From positions 191,881 through 255,880 of the forward strand of contig CAWBGK010000016.1 in assembly GCA_963788305.1 (NCBI GenBank): a DNA stretch of 64,000 nt. Reading direction: 5' to 3'. The number at the start of each line of letters is the position of its first letter. Positions within the stretch are counted from its first letter, which is position 1. Of the stretch, positions 43,084 to 50,719 are shown in pieces. A model generated the notes under the pieces. That model did no database searches, was not told the origin of the DNA, and saw only the letters and a list, made by a program, of their open reading frames with translations. A program made the position numbers and the translations under genes. This DNA is from UTCFX2 sp963788305. Its GTDB lineage: Bacteria > Chloroflexota > Anaerolineae > Anaerolineales > UBA4823.

Positions 43084-43379
43084 TTTCCAGGGATAAATCG
43101 AAACAAAAATAAAAAAAGAAGGGGGTGATTGAACGAAGGATGGTCTCGAAGGGGGGTTAAATACAGCCAGCTCTTCAGCTGCAGGGCAGGGGAAAGCGAT
43201 GGGGGAGAGAGAGGGCGGGGATAAATAAATATACAAAAATCATATTCTGAGGAGCTTGGCGGGCGGAGACACCCTACCATATTCCCAACAAACCGGCCTA
43301 AACCAGGCTAAAACCCCACATTTGGCCGTCAAAACACCCCCCTATGCCAATTTTCGACTTTGAAAACCATCAAAACTAT
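43084..43379. other. Purine-rich non-coding stretch
   Basis: Unusual composition: long A/G-rich runs (43107-43230) such as GGGGGAGAGAGAGGGCGGGG, then C/A-rich sequence. No gene on either strand. Precedes the palindrome-rich control region. Confidence 0.4.
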
Positions 43380-43720
43380 TCTTTTGCTTGCTTGATATCC
43401 TATAGTCAATCAAGCGCAACACCAAACGAACGGAGGCGAACAAAAAATTCTACCAGAAAATCACCCGGGCGAACGGGAAACATGAAAGACAGTACGCTAA
43501 ACGTGGCATAGACCATATACGGGTCAAGGCGAACGGACGACAGAAAAAAGGCATAATGATTCGGTCCCTAAGCCTCCGGAATTGGAAGAGATAGCGTAAC
43601 CCTACTGTCGAGCCCTCCCGAAAAAAGCAATAAAGCAGACAGAATAACCATGCTAAACATGATTGATTCTTTCTGAAATAAAGCAGACCGGAAAATAAAA
43701 TTGTCTGCTTTATTTCAGAC
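43380..43720 (+). promoter_or_regulatory. Palindrome- and repeat-rich control region, possible origin
   Basis: CTGAAATAAAGCAGAC (43673-43688) and its perfect 16-bp complement (43703-43718) enclose 14 nt. A third copy of AATAAAGCAGAC lies at 43629-43640, and TTTCTGCTTT follows near 43735. GCTTGAT/ATCAAGC (43390-43415) is a second palindrome. CGAACGG recurs at 43427, 43471 and 43531, with GGCGAAC at 43435, like iterons. No gene lies within. This could be a replication origin or the operator region of the 43756 gene. Confidence 0.5.
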
Positions 43721-43755
43721 CTAACCAGTCTAATTTCTGCTTTGGAGGACATACA

Positions 43756-44424
43756 ATGTCTACTCTCAAATGGGCTCGTAACAATAGCAAGCTAAACGAG
43801 TTGGCCTCTCACTTAGGTTTGAAGAAGAGTGAAGTTGTCGGGTTTGATCTTCCTGCGGGCTTTACATGCCCGGCCGCCTCCCTGTGCCTTGCTTATGCCA
43901 ATAAGCAGACAGGTAAAATCAAACGAGGTAAAGATGCGCAGTTCTTATGCTATGCGGCTAAACTTGAGGCTGCTTTTCCAGCCGTCCGCCGTGCGCACTG
44001 GACTAACTTTGATGCACTCCGCCCTATCATGAATGACGAACTGGCAATAGCCGGGCTCATAATGGCCGAACTTCCGAAGGGGATAAAGGTTGTCCGAATC
44101 CACACGAGTGGAGACTTCTTTACTGATGCGTACTATCGAGCCTGGAAAATCGTTGCGATGCATAACCCTGATGTAAAGTTCTTTGCGTACACCAAGGTAT
44201 ATAAACTGGTAAGTGACAACCTGCGGCCTGACAACTTCAAAATGGTGTACTCGCATGGTGGTAAATACGACGGTCTGGCGGACTATGTCCCGACCTGCTT
44301 TGTTACCAAAGATGCGCAGGAAGCCGAAGACTTGGGCCTCCCTGTGGCATGCCCGACGTCAACCTGCCCGGATGACTTCGAATATATCATGGCCGGGCGA
44401 AGCTTCGCAATTCTTTTGCACTAA
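43756..44424 (+). CDS. Phage protein of the gp88 type
   Basis: 222 residues resembling the phage gene-product-88 family: KWARNNSKLNELASHLGLKK, FDLPAGFTCPAASLCLAYAN, RIHTSGDFFTDAYYRAWKIV, FFAYTKVYKLV and a C-terminal cluster ACPTSTCPDD ... MAGRSFAIL. Conserved cysteines in FTCP-LC and CPTSTC may bind metal. GGAGG before the ATG. It stands alone downstream of the palindromic region and upstream of a new promoter. Biochemical role of the family is unknown to me. Confidence 0.65.
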   Translation: MSTLKWARNNSKLNELASHLGLKKSEVVGFDLPAGFTCPAASLCLAYANKQTGKIKRGKDAQFLCYAAKLEAAFPAVRRAHWTNFDALRPIMNDELAIAGLIMAELPKGIKVVRIHTSGDFFTDAYYRAWKIVAMHNPDVKFFAYTKVYKLVSDNLRPDNFKMVYSHGGKYDGLADYVPTCFVTKDAQEAEDLGLPVACPTSTCPDDFEYIMAGRSFAILLH

Positions 44425-44464
44425 AAACGGCTATCATAACTAGGAATGGTTTAATAACCATTCC

Positions 44465-44494
44465 TTGACATTACACTGCTATATATAGTAGAAT
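44465..44494 (+). promoter_or_regulatory. Rightward promoter
   Basis: TTGACA, 18-nt spacer, TAGAAT; starts the run of small genes from 44517. Confidence 0.6.
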
Positions 44495-44516
44495 GTGCTT
44501 AGGAGGCACACCCAAA

Positions 44517-44723
44517 ATGTCCGCAATTCGAATCGCAATCGGCGCTGAGGTTCTGTACGTCAACGAATCGCCCGAGGTTGCATGCCTCATCAATCAGCTG
44601 CGGGCTCAACCTGAGCCTGCAGTCGAGGAGTGCTACCCGGAGTTCTTCCGAGACTTCGACCGGGATGCGGAGCACTGCGGAGCGGGCGAAGCGACCCGGT
44701 GGGATGGGGTCTGCCAGATGTAA
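44517..44723 (+). CDS. Small phage protein
   Basis: 68 residues (MSAIRIAIGAEVLYVNESPE...). AGGAGG upstream. Acidic middle with cysteines. Unknown. Confidence 0.6.
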   Translation: MSAIRIAIGAEVLYVNESPEVACLINQLRAQPEPAVEECYPEFFRDFDRDAEHCGAGEATRWDGVCQM

Positions 44724-44779
44724 ACAACCGAGGCCGGGCTGAGGGGGAGCCTGGACTATTAGGACAGAGGAGGTCTGAA

Positions 44780-45085
44780 ATGGGTATTCTCAACGTGTTT
44801 TTCAGCAAACATGCAACCCTCCAGGCCGACGCCCGGGATATCAATCAGGCCGAAGTCCTGGAAGCTGTCCAAAAGAATGCGGACAAAATCGCCCGGATGT
44901 CCAGCCGAACAAACGAGGTCAAGGTCATCGTCAAGCACACCAAGTACACGGTCGCCCGGGATGGTTCGAACGGTGACATGATCGTCGCCTGCGTCGACGC
45001 CAAAACCGGAACCATCAAAACCGTGATGTACCAGAACCAGTGGCAGGTGTCATACAAATCCAAAGAGACCCCCTACGTCAAATAG
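44780..45085 (+). CDS. Small phage protein
   Basis: 101 residues, MGILNVFFSKHATLQADARD..., helical N-terminus and beta C-terminus (VIVKHTKYTVARDGSNGDMI). GAGGAGGT 6 nt upstream. Unknown. Confidence 0.65.
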   Translation: MGILNVFFSKHATLQADARDINQAEVLEAVQKNADKIARMSSRTNEVKVIVKHTKYTVARDGSNGDMIVACVDAKTGTIKTVMYQNQWQVSYKSKETPYVK

Positions 45086-45094
45086 GAGCCCAAA

Positions 45095-45295
45095 ATGATC
45101 GTGAGAGCGTACAGCGAACCGATTGACAACAGCATCAAAGTCTACCAGTCCGAAGGCAAAAAGGCCCTCGTCCAGCACGCTACCGTGGTGGCCATCATCC
45201 AGCCGGACGGTACCAGCGAGATCCACCCTGAGGCTTCACCCGAGGCTAAAGAGCTTGCCGAAGCGATCATCCAGCACGTCAAAAAAGGAGCCTGA
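45095..45295 (+). CDS. Small phage protein
   Basis: 66 residues (MIVRAYSEPIDNSIKVYQSE...), closely spaced after the previous gene with GGAG site. Unknown. Confidence 0.6.
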   Translation: MIVRAYSEPIDNSIKVYQSEGKKALVQHATVVAIIQPDGTSEIHPEASPEAKELAEAIIQHVKKGA

Positions 45296-45296
45296 G

Positions 45297-45650
45297 ATGT
45301 CCGTTATCACGAACCTGTTAGATGTCTACTCCGACCGCCTGTCACAGGCCGAATGCCTGGAAGCCCAAATCAAGCAGGCCTCACCTGATCTGTGGGTAGC
45401 ACGTGAGCAGGCCCTCAAAGAGGCCGAGCAGGTCAAGGCCGAGATCAAAGAGAAATCCAAGCGCATCGGCCCGAGCGTCGCCCACACCCTGGTGGGCAAG
45501 TTCCACCAGCTGGTCTGGAAGCCAGGCCGGAAGGTGCTGAGCCCGGACAAAATCCAGGCCCTGATCGACCTGAACGAGCTCGAGATCACCTTGGACGACC
45601 TCAAAGAGGAACAGCCGGGCTGGTGGGAAGCCCGGAAACGGGGAAAGTAG
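45297..45650 (+). CDS. Phage protein with N-terminal coiled coil
   Basis: 117 residues. Helical N-terminal half (QAECLEAQIKQASPDLWVAR, EQVKAEIKEKSKRIG), then GKFHQLVWKPGRKVLSPDKI resembling phage host-nuclease-inhibitor-like or small replication proteins. Starts 1 nt after the previous stop, GGAG inside it. No firm family. Confidence 0.6.
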   Translation: MSVITNLLDVYSDRLSQAECLEAQIKQASPDLWVAREQALKEAEQVKAEIKEKSKRIGPSVAHTLVGKFHQLVWKPGRKVLSPDKIQALIDLNELEITLDDLKEEQPGWWEARKRGK

Positions 45651-45692
45651 AAAGACCACCCGACCAGGGGGGCCGGGTATTTGGAGGCAACG

Positions 45693-45902
45693 ATGAGCAT
45701 CCAGTATCCAAAACGAGCAATCCAGGACATCCAGGCGACGGGGGGATGGATCATCGCCTGCAGTGCCCGGCACGGGACAGCCTGGATACAAATCCAGGGG
45801 CACAAAGACCAGGGAGAGCGGGCTTATGAAATCGCAGAAATCTACTGCGGTCGCCCAATCGCCGGCAGATGGTTTGATAAGGAGGATTCGAATGGCAAAT
45901 AG
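45693..45902 (+). CDS. Small phage protein
   Basis: 69 residues, MSIQYPKRAIQDIQATGGWI..., with GGAGG. Overlaps the next gene by 11 nt. Unknown. Confidence 0.6.
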   Translation: MSIQYPKRAIQDIQATGGWIIACSARHGTAWIQIQGHKDQGERAYEIAEIYCGRPIAGRWFDKEDSNGK

Positions 45903-46074
45903 CACGGACGAAACCGAAGAGATGAGGCAGTACATCGAAGGGTTGAAGCAGTCCAAGAGAGACTTGACCACCAAGATGTGGCAGGTCGATGGTTTGATCT
46001 GGCAGGCCGAGCAGGAGTTGAGAGCAATGATCCATCCAGAAATGGAGGAGTCAGCAAATGTGCGACCATCGTAA
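45892..46074 (+). CDS. Small coiled-coil phage protein
   Basis: 60 residues, heptad-like (EEMRQYIEGLKQSKRDLTTK, LIWQAEQELRAM). AGGAGG 6 nt upstream; overlaps the next gene by 17 nt. Unknown. Confidence 0.6.
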   Translation: MANSTDETEEMRQYIEGLKQSKRDLTTKMWQVDGLIWQAEQELRAMIHPEMEESANVRPS

Positions 46075-46285
46075 CCTGATCATATCTGTGCAGGTGCACA
46101 ACAGCTTCCTCACTCAGCCGATGTACGACATCCCAGCTGAGATGACGACCGGGAAAATCCAGGTGCACTGCCAGACCTGCGGGGCGATCTACCGCAAAGC
46201 AATCACCGAAAGTGACGGGCTCAGCTTCACCCGGGCTCAGGCAACTGCAATCGAGCGTTTCCAGAAAGTATATCAGGAGGTATGA
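46058..46285 (+). CDS. Small phage protein with CxxC
   Basis: 75 residues (MCDHRNLIISVQVHNSFLTQ), VHCQTCGAIYRKA may form half a zinc site with MCDH. GGAGG upstream. Unknown. Confidence 0.6.
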   Translation: MCDHRNLIISVQVHNSFLTQPMYDIPAEMTTGKIQVHCQTCGAIYRKAITESDGLSFTRAQATAIERFQKVYQEV

Positions 46286-46286
46286 G

Positions 46287-46499
46287 ATGGCAACCTTTAC
46301 AGTAGTAAGCACGATGAATGTCAACGCCGACACAGCCGAAGAGGCTGCAGTCCTGGCACACACTCTGATGTCCCGCTACACCACCCTGTCTGTGGTCGGC
46401 GATGCGGCACAGGTGACCAAAGTCCTGGTGCAGGGGCAGAGCGATAAAGCCCCCTACACGCAGTCGACCGTGGTCAACTCTTTCCAAGTGGGGCCGTAA
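46287..46499 (+). CDS. Small phage protein
   Basis: 70 residues, MATFTVVSTMNVNADTAEEA..., ferredoxin-like beta/alpha pattern. GGAGG upstream; the stop codon sits in the loop of the following terminator. Confidence 0.6.
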   Translation: MATFTVVSTMNVNADTAEEAAVLAHTLMSRYTTLSVVGDAAQVTKVLVQGQSDKAPYTQSTVVNSFQVGP

Positions 46500-46512
46500 G
46501 GCCCCTATTTAG
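46490..46512 (+). terminator. GC hairpin terminator with CTATTTAG tail
   Basis: GGGGCC-GTAA-GGCCCC then TATTTAG, overlapping the preceding stop codon. The tail recurs after other hairpins in this region. Confidence 0.65.
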
Positions 46513-46551
46513 CCCGGCCTATGCAGGCACAGCCTGGACAAAGGAGCCATC

Positions 46552-46746
46552 ATGAACCGATACCGAGTGAGAGCAAACACCCTTCACAGCTACACCGAGT
46601 TTACTTTCACACACAATAACAATGTAAGCCTGGAGCACACCGAAGAGGACGGCGACCTGCTTCACATCGGAATGCTCACCCTGGAGTTCGAAAGCGAAGC
46701 CACCCTGGACATCTGGGAAGGTGGCAAGTGGAGGAGGCTGTCATGA
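46552..46746 (+). CDS. Small phage protein
   Basis: 64 residues (MNRYRVRANTLHSYTEFTFT...), beta-rich. GGAG upstream; overlaps the next gene by 4 nt. Confidence 0.6.
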   Translation: MNRYRVRANTLHSYTEFTFTHNNNVSLEHTEEDGDLLHIGMLTLEFESEATLDIWEGGKWRRLS

Positions 46747-46877
46747 AACTGAACAAAGCAGAGAAGCGAGACCGCCGACGCCAGAAGGCACGGCACGGAA
46801 TGCGGGTGAATGGCAAAAGCGTGTTCGTCATTCAGGCCGAGCTCATCAAGCGGGCTCGGCGGAAGGAGGAGCAATGA
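46743..46877 (+). CDS. Very small basic protein
   Basis: 44 residues, strongly basic (KAEKRDRRRQKARHGMRVNG), possibly nucleic-acid binding. Coupled by ATGA to the previous gene; its own stop overlaps an ATGAACTAA minimal ORF. Confidence 0.55.
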   Translation: MKLNKAEKRDRRRQKARHGMRVNGKSVFVIQAELIKRARRKEEQ

Positions 46878-46882
46878 ACTAA
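46874..46882 (+). other. Two-codon ORF (Met-Asn-stop) with strong ribosome site
   Basis: ATGAACTAA follows GGAGGAG; the sequence after it has no plausible gene start. The same nine bases with AGGAGG occur at 52432-52440, and both continue with GCAGACC shortly after. Confidence 0.4.
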
Positions 46883-47043
46883 AGCTGCAGACCAAAAGCC
46901 CCGGGGGCCCGCATCCTCGGGCCCGAGACCTCGATCCAGGGAAGCCTTAAACTGGAATGACTGCCAGGGTTCTGGCGCAGGGGTTGGGTGCACATCACCC
47001 TTAAAGCAGGGCGGAGCGTAACCGGCCTGATTTGGAGGACACC

Positions 47044-47331
47044 ATGCAAGCAAAAGGACAAAAGACACTATCGTTTGAATGCTGTATCTGTGGACAGGCC
47101 CGACCGCTGGCCGAACTTGCCGGCGAGTGCCTGGAAAAAGCTGATACCACCAGCCGTGTGACCGCTGTCTCCAGGCTGAACGCAGAAGACCTGGTCTGCC
47201 TGGACTGCTCAGGCGAGAATGAAGAGCCCGATCCCATCAGCCTGTGGCCCATGTCTGACAGGCTCCGCTTCGAACTGGATGGGTTGGTGCAGGGTCCCGG
47301 GATGGCAGTCTTCTACGCCCTGAACTACTAA
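47044..47331 (+). CDS. Small zinc-ribbon phage protein
   Basis: 95 residues with ECCICGQARPLAEL and LVCLDCSGENE, a two-CxxC zinc ribbon, then an acidic C-terminus. GGAGG upstream of ATG. Confidence 0.6.
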   Translation: MQAKGQKTLSFECCICGQARPLAELAGECLEKADTTSRVTAVSRLNAEDLVCLDCSGENEEPDPISLWPMSDRLRFELDGLVQGPGMAVFYALNY

Positions 47332-47333
47332 CC

Positions 47334-47362
47334 TTGACAAGTACACCTATCGTTGCTTTGTT
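47334..47362 (+). promoter_or_regulatory. Possible weak promoter of the TGC family
   Basis: TTGACA, 17-nt spacer ending in ATCGTTGC, but the -10 is TTTGTT. The spacer closely matches that of the 56436 promoter, so it may be a decayed or activator-dependent copy. Confidence 0.4.
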
Positions 47363-47385
47363 AACAAGTGAGGAGGAATAACCGC

Positions 47386-47931
47386 ATGAAACCCTGTGAG
47401 TGGACCAACTGCAGCTCTTCAGCAACTGGAAACAGCAAGTACTGCAAGGAGCACAAGGCTCTTGCCCGGGAAGCATGGAAGGCGATGATCGGCCGGCAGG
47501 TGGAAGCAAAAGAGACGCTATACGCCAAGTTCCAAAAGCTGTTTGACCGGGCGAGAGAAGCGGGGCTCAAATCCCTGGCAGAAAAGACCCCCACCCCTGT
47601 GACCTTCTGCGAGGCAGGCCTGGACGGTCGGCCTCTCCCTGGTGGCCAGAGCTACTACGAGCCTGAAGGCATGTGCGGGTTCGCCTGGGTGCATGTCAGC
47701 CCTGGGAACACCAAGTTCACCAACTGGCTGAAGAAAGTCGCCGAAACCAACCCCCGCTCTGGGATCAGCAAGGACTACTACGGGGGCTACTCGATCTGGG
47801 TGCACGAAGGAAACCAGAGCGTGGAGCGCAAGGAAGCATACGCCAACTCCTTCGCCGAAGTCTTGAAGGAAGGCCTGAAGACGCTCGACCCGAAGGTCAA
47901 GTACGTCTACGCCCAGAGCCGTCTTGACTAA
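47386..47931 (+). CDS. Phage protein with N-terminal zinc knuckle
   Basis: 181 residues. MKPCEWTNCSSSATGNSKYC and KEHKALAREAW form a CxxxxC...C..H zinc-knuckle-like start; the rest has aromatic-rich EGMCGFAWVHVSPGNTKFTN and YYGGYSIWVHEGNQSVERKE. GAGGAGG before ATG. No family recognised. Confidence 0.6.
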   Translation: MKPCEWTNCSSSATGNSKYCKEHKALAREAWKAMIGRQVEAKETLYAKFQKLFDRAREAGLKSLAEKTPTPVTFCEAGLDGRPLPGGQSYYEPEGMCGFAWVHVSPGNTKFTNWLKKVAETNPRSGISKDYYGGYSIWVHEGNQSVERKEAYANSFAEVLKEGLKTLDPKVKYVYAQSRLD

Positions 47932-47964
47932 CCTGTCCCGACAGAGGTGGAAACCAGGGGTCGC

Positions 47965-48048
47965 AGGCCTGCCTGCTCAGCAACTCATGGGCAGGCCTGC
48001 CTGCTCAGCACCTCATGGGCAGGCCTGCCTGCTCAGCACCTCATGGGC
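47965..48048 (+). repeat. Three tandem 28-bp repeats with internal palindromes
   Basis: Unit begins AGGCCTGCCTGCTCAGC and ends CTCATGGGC; copies start at 47965, 47993 and 48021, identical but for one base. Each copy can form a GCCTGCC/GGGCAGGC stem. The array is followed by CCCCCTATTTAG and a second hairpin GTCTACAC/GTGTAGAC (48063-48088). Period 28 is not a codon multiple, so it is not coding. There are no spacers, so it is not CRISPR. Confidence 0.85.
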
Positions 48049-48117
48049 AGGCCCCCTATTTAGTCTACACCTGGACAACAGTGTAGACAGGCCCACGTTT
48101 AGACAAGGAGGAACCCC

Positions 48118-48517
48118 ATGCACGGATGGATATGCGAGTTTCAAACCAGGAGCTTCGACTTCAAATCGGTCGGGGCGACCAAAGCGGTAGCCTACGAAAA
48201 CATGCGCAAAGGCTGGCTGACACACTGCCAGGAGTTCGACGGAGCAGACGAGAACTCTTCTCAGCCAGGACAACTGCCGTTTCTTCGAGTTCAAAGACGA
48301 CGTGACCTGCTTCCGTGACTCGGAACCCATACCCCTGCCCAAGAAGATCACGGTCAAGATCGAATGGGGGCAGTGCGTCTCCGATGAAGACTACGTCGCC
48401 GAGACCTACCACTTCGACACCATGGAAGAGTACAACGCTTTCATGGACGGCGTCGACGCAGCATCCGGCTGGATGGAATACAGCGTACTTGAAAACTCGA
48501 CTGATAAGGAGGAATAA
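48118..48517 (+). CDS. Hypothetical phage protein, frameshifted
   Basis: MHGWICEFQTRSFDFKSVGA ... HCQEFDGADEN, then with one extra T removed near 48258 the frame continues LSQDNCRFFEFKDDVTCFRD, KKITVKIEWGQCVSDEDY to TAA 48515. About 132 residues when repaired. AGGAGG upstream. Confidence 0.5.
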
Positions 48518-49273
48518 ATGAAAGACATAGCCTACACCCCACCGCAGTACCACCCTTCCGTGTTCACTATCGACCAGTGCCCGTACGCCTGGGACGGCTT
48601 CACGAACGGCGACCACTGGAACGGCTGGGCGACCCCGGTCTTTGAGAAGGCTCAGGCAGTGGCGATCCTGGAAGAGACGCAGTGCATCTTCCACTACGAC
48701 CAGGAGACCGACAGCTTTGTCTTCCGCTGTGAAGGTGAAGAGGACGAGGACACCATCGAGATGAAAGGCCAGGACATCCTGGTCAGCGACGAGACCCGCC
48801 ACGTGTACCAGATCGGCACAGGCTGGTGGGTATGGGATGACCTGCAGGAGTGGGACGTAAAGAACATCGCCTGCTGTGAGTGCGGAACCCAAATCATCCT
48901 GGAGGAAGACCAGGACAAGACAGTCTGCCCGAAGTGCGGAAAGACCGCATCCCTGGTGTATGCCCCATCCTGCGAGATATGTCAAGTGGATGTCAGCGAA
49001 GAGCAAGGGGTAAGAACCACCTGCTGTGAGCGCTTGGTCTGCAGCGACTGCGTGGACGAGGAAGAATCAGACGAAGACACAATCGTCTGCACCGAGTGCT
49101 CAGCCAACGGCTGGTCAGACCGGGATCGGAACTGTGAGCAGGAATGGGACAAAGAAGGGGCTGTGCACGTCTGCCTGCACGGATGCATCGGTTGCCTGTA
49201 CAACTCCGCCGGCAACATCTGCATGCACCCCAGCAGTGACCGCTACCCGCTCGGTAAACCGCCGGCAAGTTAG
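48518..49273 (+). CDS. Phage protein with multiple zinc-ribbon motifs
   Basis: 251 residues. The N-terminal 110 are acidic with a substrate-like beta pattern. The C-terminal half holds ACCECGTQIILEEDQDKTVC then PKCG (ribbon 1), SCEICQVDVSEEQGVRTTC then CERLVCSDCVDEEE and VCTECSANG (RING-like array), and HVCLHGCIGCLYNSAGNICM. GGAGG, ATG right after the previous stop. Cysteine density suggests protein or nucleic-acid interaction; RING-type activity is only a possibility. Confidence 0.6.
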   Translation: MKDIAYTPPQYHPSVFTIDQCPYAWDGFTNGDHWNGWATPVFEKAQAVAILEETQCIFHYDQETDSFVFRCEGEEDEDTIEMKGQDILVSDETRHVYQIGTGWWVWDDLQEWDVKNIACCECGTQIILEEDQDKTVCPKCGKTASLVYAPSCEICQVDVSEEQGVRTTCCERLVCSDCVDEEESDEDTIVCTECSANGWSDRDRNCEQEWDKEGAVHVCLHGCIGCLYNSAGNICMHPSSDRYPLGKPPAS

Positions 49274-49287
49274 GCTGTGATAAACTC

Positions 49288-49391
49288 AGGTGGCCAAACC
49301 TGTGGTTGCAGCCTGTGGTCGCAGCCTGTGGTCGCAGTTTCTCATGCGACCATTCCCATGCGACCATTCTCATGCGATCACCAGGCCACCT
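49288..49391 (+). repeat. 104-bp nested inverted repeat built from triplicated half-sites
   Basis: The outer arms AGGTGGCC (49288) and GGCCACCT (49384-49391) pair. Between them three forward half-sites of the form GTGGTCGCAGCCT are followed by three reverse half-sites of the form ATGCGACCATTCTC, so the whole can fold into one long hairpin or three smaller ones. The core TGGTCGCA/TGCGACCA recurs at 50513, 51231, 51775 and 51832. A CTATTTG tail follows, as after other terminators here. Confidence 0.75.
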
Positions 49392-49408
49392 CTATTTGAA
49401 GGAGACGT

Positions 49409-49609
49409 ATGAACCCACTGCACAGGCTGGCCGTCCCCGTTCTGGAGGCGGGCGTATCAGCAGAAAAGAACTCGCTGTTTTTCGTAGAAAAAGCAAAAGA
49501 AAACCGTTTTTCTTTTCTTTTCTTTCTTTTTCTTTTTCTTTCCAGGCTTTTCTTTTTCTTTGAAAAAACCTGCATCAGCCTGGGATCCTGGCTGTCACGC
49601 TCACCATAA
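49409..49609 (+). CDS. Doubtful low-complexity ORF over a pyrimidine tract
   Basis: 66 codons from an ATG with GGAG 7 nt upstream (MNPLHRLAVPVLEAGVSAEK). The C-terminal half is almost all Phe, Leu and Ser because of a T/C-only tract at about 49508-49560. Could be a small membrane peptide or an accident of the tract. Confidence 0.3.
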   Translation: MNPLHRLAVPVLEAGVSAEKNSLFFVEKAKENRFSFLFFLFLFLSRLFFFFEKTCISLGSWLSRSP

Positions 49610-49612
49610 GCC

Positions 49613-49641
49613 TTGACATTGAACAGTTTCTATGCTATCAT
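49613..49641 (+). promoter_or_regulatory. Rightward promoter
   Basis: TTGACA, 17-nt spacer ending in ATGC, TATCAT; 23 nt before the 49664 start. Confidence 0.75.
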
Positions 49642-49663
49642 AAGTAGCGATTAGGAGGACAGC

Positions 49664-49909
49664 ATGGAACTCACAGTCTACAACCTGTACGGTTTTGTCA
49701 GCAACGATGAAGGCTCTTATGAAATCTTCCTGGGAACCTACTCCAGCAGAAAGCGGGCCGAGAGCACAGCAGACGTCCTGAAGGACGAGATCGAGAACCA
49801 CTTCGACGCCACCGTCCACATCGACATCAAAAAGTCTACGGTCGACAAGATGCCGAGCGTCGATGACGTGGTGCTGGAGCTCAGCCTCGTCTTCACCACG
49901 AAGGACTAA
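49664..49909 (+). CDS. Small phage protein
   Basis: 81 residues, MELTVYNLYGFVSNDEGSYE..., beta/alpha pattern with SRKRAESTADVLKDEIENHF. AGGAGG upstream; first gene of its unit. Unknown. Confidence 0.65.
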   Translation: MELTVYNLYGFVSNDEGSYEIFLGTYSSRKRAESTADVLKDEIENHFDATVHIDIKKSTVDKMPSVDDVVLELSLVFTTKD

Positions 49910-50001
49910 GTTCCCACGTGGGGACGCTTGATAAGTAATACTAACTCTGCTGTAGTTAGAAGTAAGTTTAACGACCAACATCTTAAACCGGAGGAAAACA
50001 A

Positions 50002-50397
50002 ATGAACCGCACACTTCTGACAACCCTCGATAAAGTCGCCACCAACGCCGTCCAGGAATACCTGACCAAGAACAACCTGCTCTACACCGTCAAGATGATC
50101 GCCGGATCGTTCTCGCATGACTCCGGCAAGTTCGGCCTCGAGATCGCAAAGATCGGTGAGGACGGCGTGGCGCTCACCAAGGACGCAGAGTCGCTCAAGT
50201 TCTATGCCCCCTATGTCGGCCTCCCGGCTGATGCCCTCGGCAAGACGTTCACCTCCCGTGGTGAAACCTACATGCTGATCGGCTACCGTCCGAAGAGCCC
50301 GAAGTTCCCTTTCATAGCCGTGAAGGTCTCGACCGGGCAGGAGTTCAAGTTCACCGACAGCATCCTGCGCTACTTCAAGACCCCGGCAACCTCCTAG
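50002..50397 (+). CDS. Hypothetical phage protein
   Basis: 131 residues: helical N-terminus (LDKVATNAVQEYLTKNNLLY), then a beta barrel-like part (GKTFTSRGETYMLIGYRPKS). GGAGG upstream. No family recognised. Confidence 0.65.
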   Translation: MNRTLLTTLDKVATNAVQEYLTKNNLLYTVKMIAGSFSHDSGKFGLEIAKIGEDGVALTKDAESLKFYAPYVGLPADALGKTFTSRGETYMLIGYRPKSPKFPFIAVKVSTGQEFKFTDSILRYFKTPATS

Positions 50398-50433
50398 CAA
50401 GCCTGTCCAAGCTGTGCTTGCACAGGTTGGATC

Positions 50434-50476
50434 GCCCCTTCGGGGGCATTTAGTCCGCACCTTGACAGCAGTGCGG
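50434..50476 (+). terminator. Terminator-type hairpins with ATTTAG tail
   Basis: GCCCC-TTC-GGGGGC then ATTTAG, followed by CCGCAC/GTGCGG. Layout copies the hairpins near 48048-48088. Confidence 0.55.
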
Positions 50477-50512
50477 GCAAGTCCATACCCGGACAAGTCC
50501 AGACTTAGACAA

Positions 50513-50536
50513 TGGTCGCATGAGAAACTGCTACCA
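50513..50536 (+). repeat. GGTCGCA hairpin, copy B
   Basis: TGGTCGCA-TGAGAAAC-TGCTACCA; one mismatch in the stem. Lies between genes, 20 nt before the 50557 start. Confidence 0.6.
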
Positions 50537-50556
50537 CTAGAGCGGAGACCCCATCA

Positions 50557-50709
50557 ATGAAGCCCATCTTTGACCTAGCGTTCGCCCTGTTAGAGCTCGC
50601 CTTAGCAGTCGGTACGATCCTGTTCGGTGCGGTGGTGATGCTCCCGGCCCTGATCGGGCTGGCTGTATGCATCGGCGTCGTCTTCATCCTCATCACGTTC
50701 ATCTTTTAA
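50557..50709 (+). CDS. Very small hydrophobic membrane protein
   Basis: 50 residues, MKPIFDLAFALLELALAVGT..., two membrane segments (ALAVGTILFGAVVMLPALI and LAVCIGVVFILITFIF). GGAG upstream. Holin-like size but function unknown. Confidence 0.6.
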   Translation: MKPIFDLAFALLELALAVGTILFGAVVMLPALIGLAVCIGVVFILITFIF

Positions 50710-50719
50710 GGAGGAACCC

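Noticed and set aside
47965..48048. Tandem repeats as a CRISPR array
   Set aside because: Units are contiguous with no unique spacers, and no cas gene is present.
48161..49006. Long minus-strand frame of 281 codons
   Set aside because: It is antisense to two well-supported coding regions with ribosome sites; composition is the mirror of those genes.
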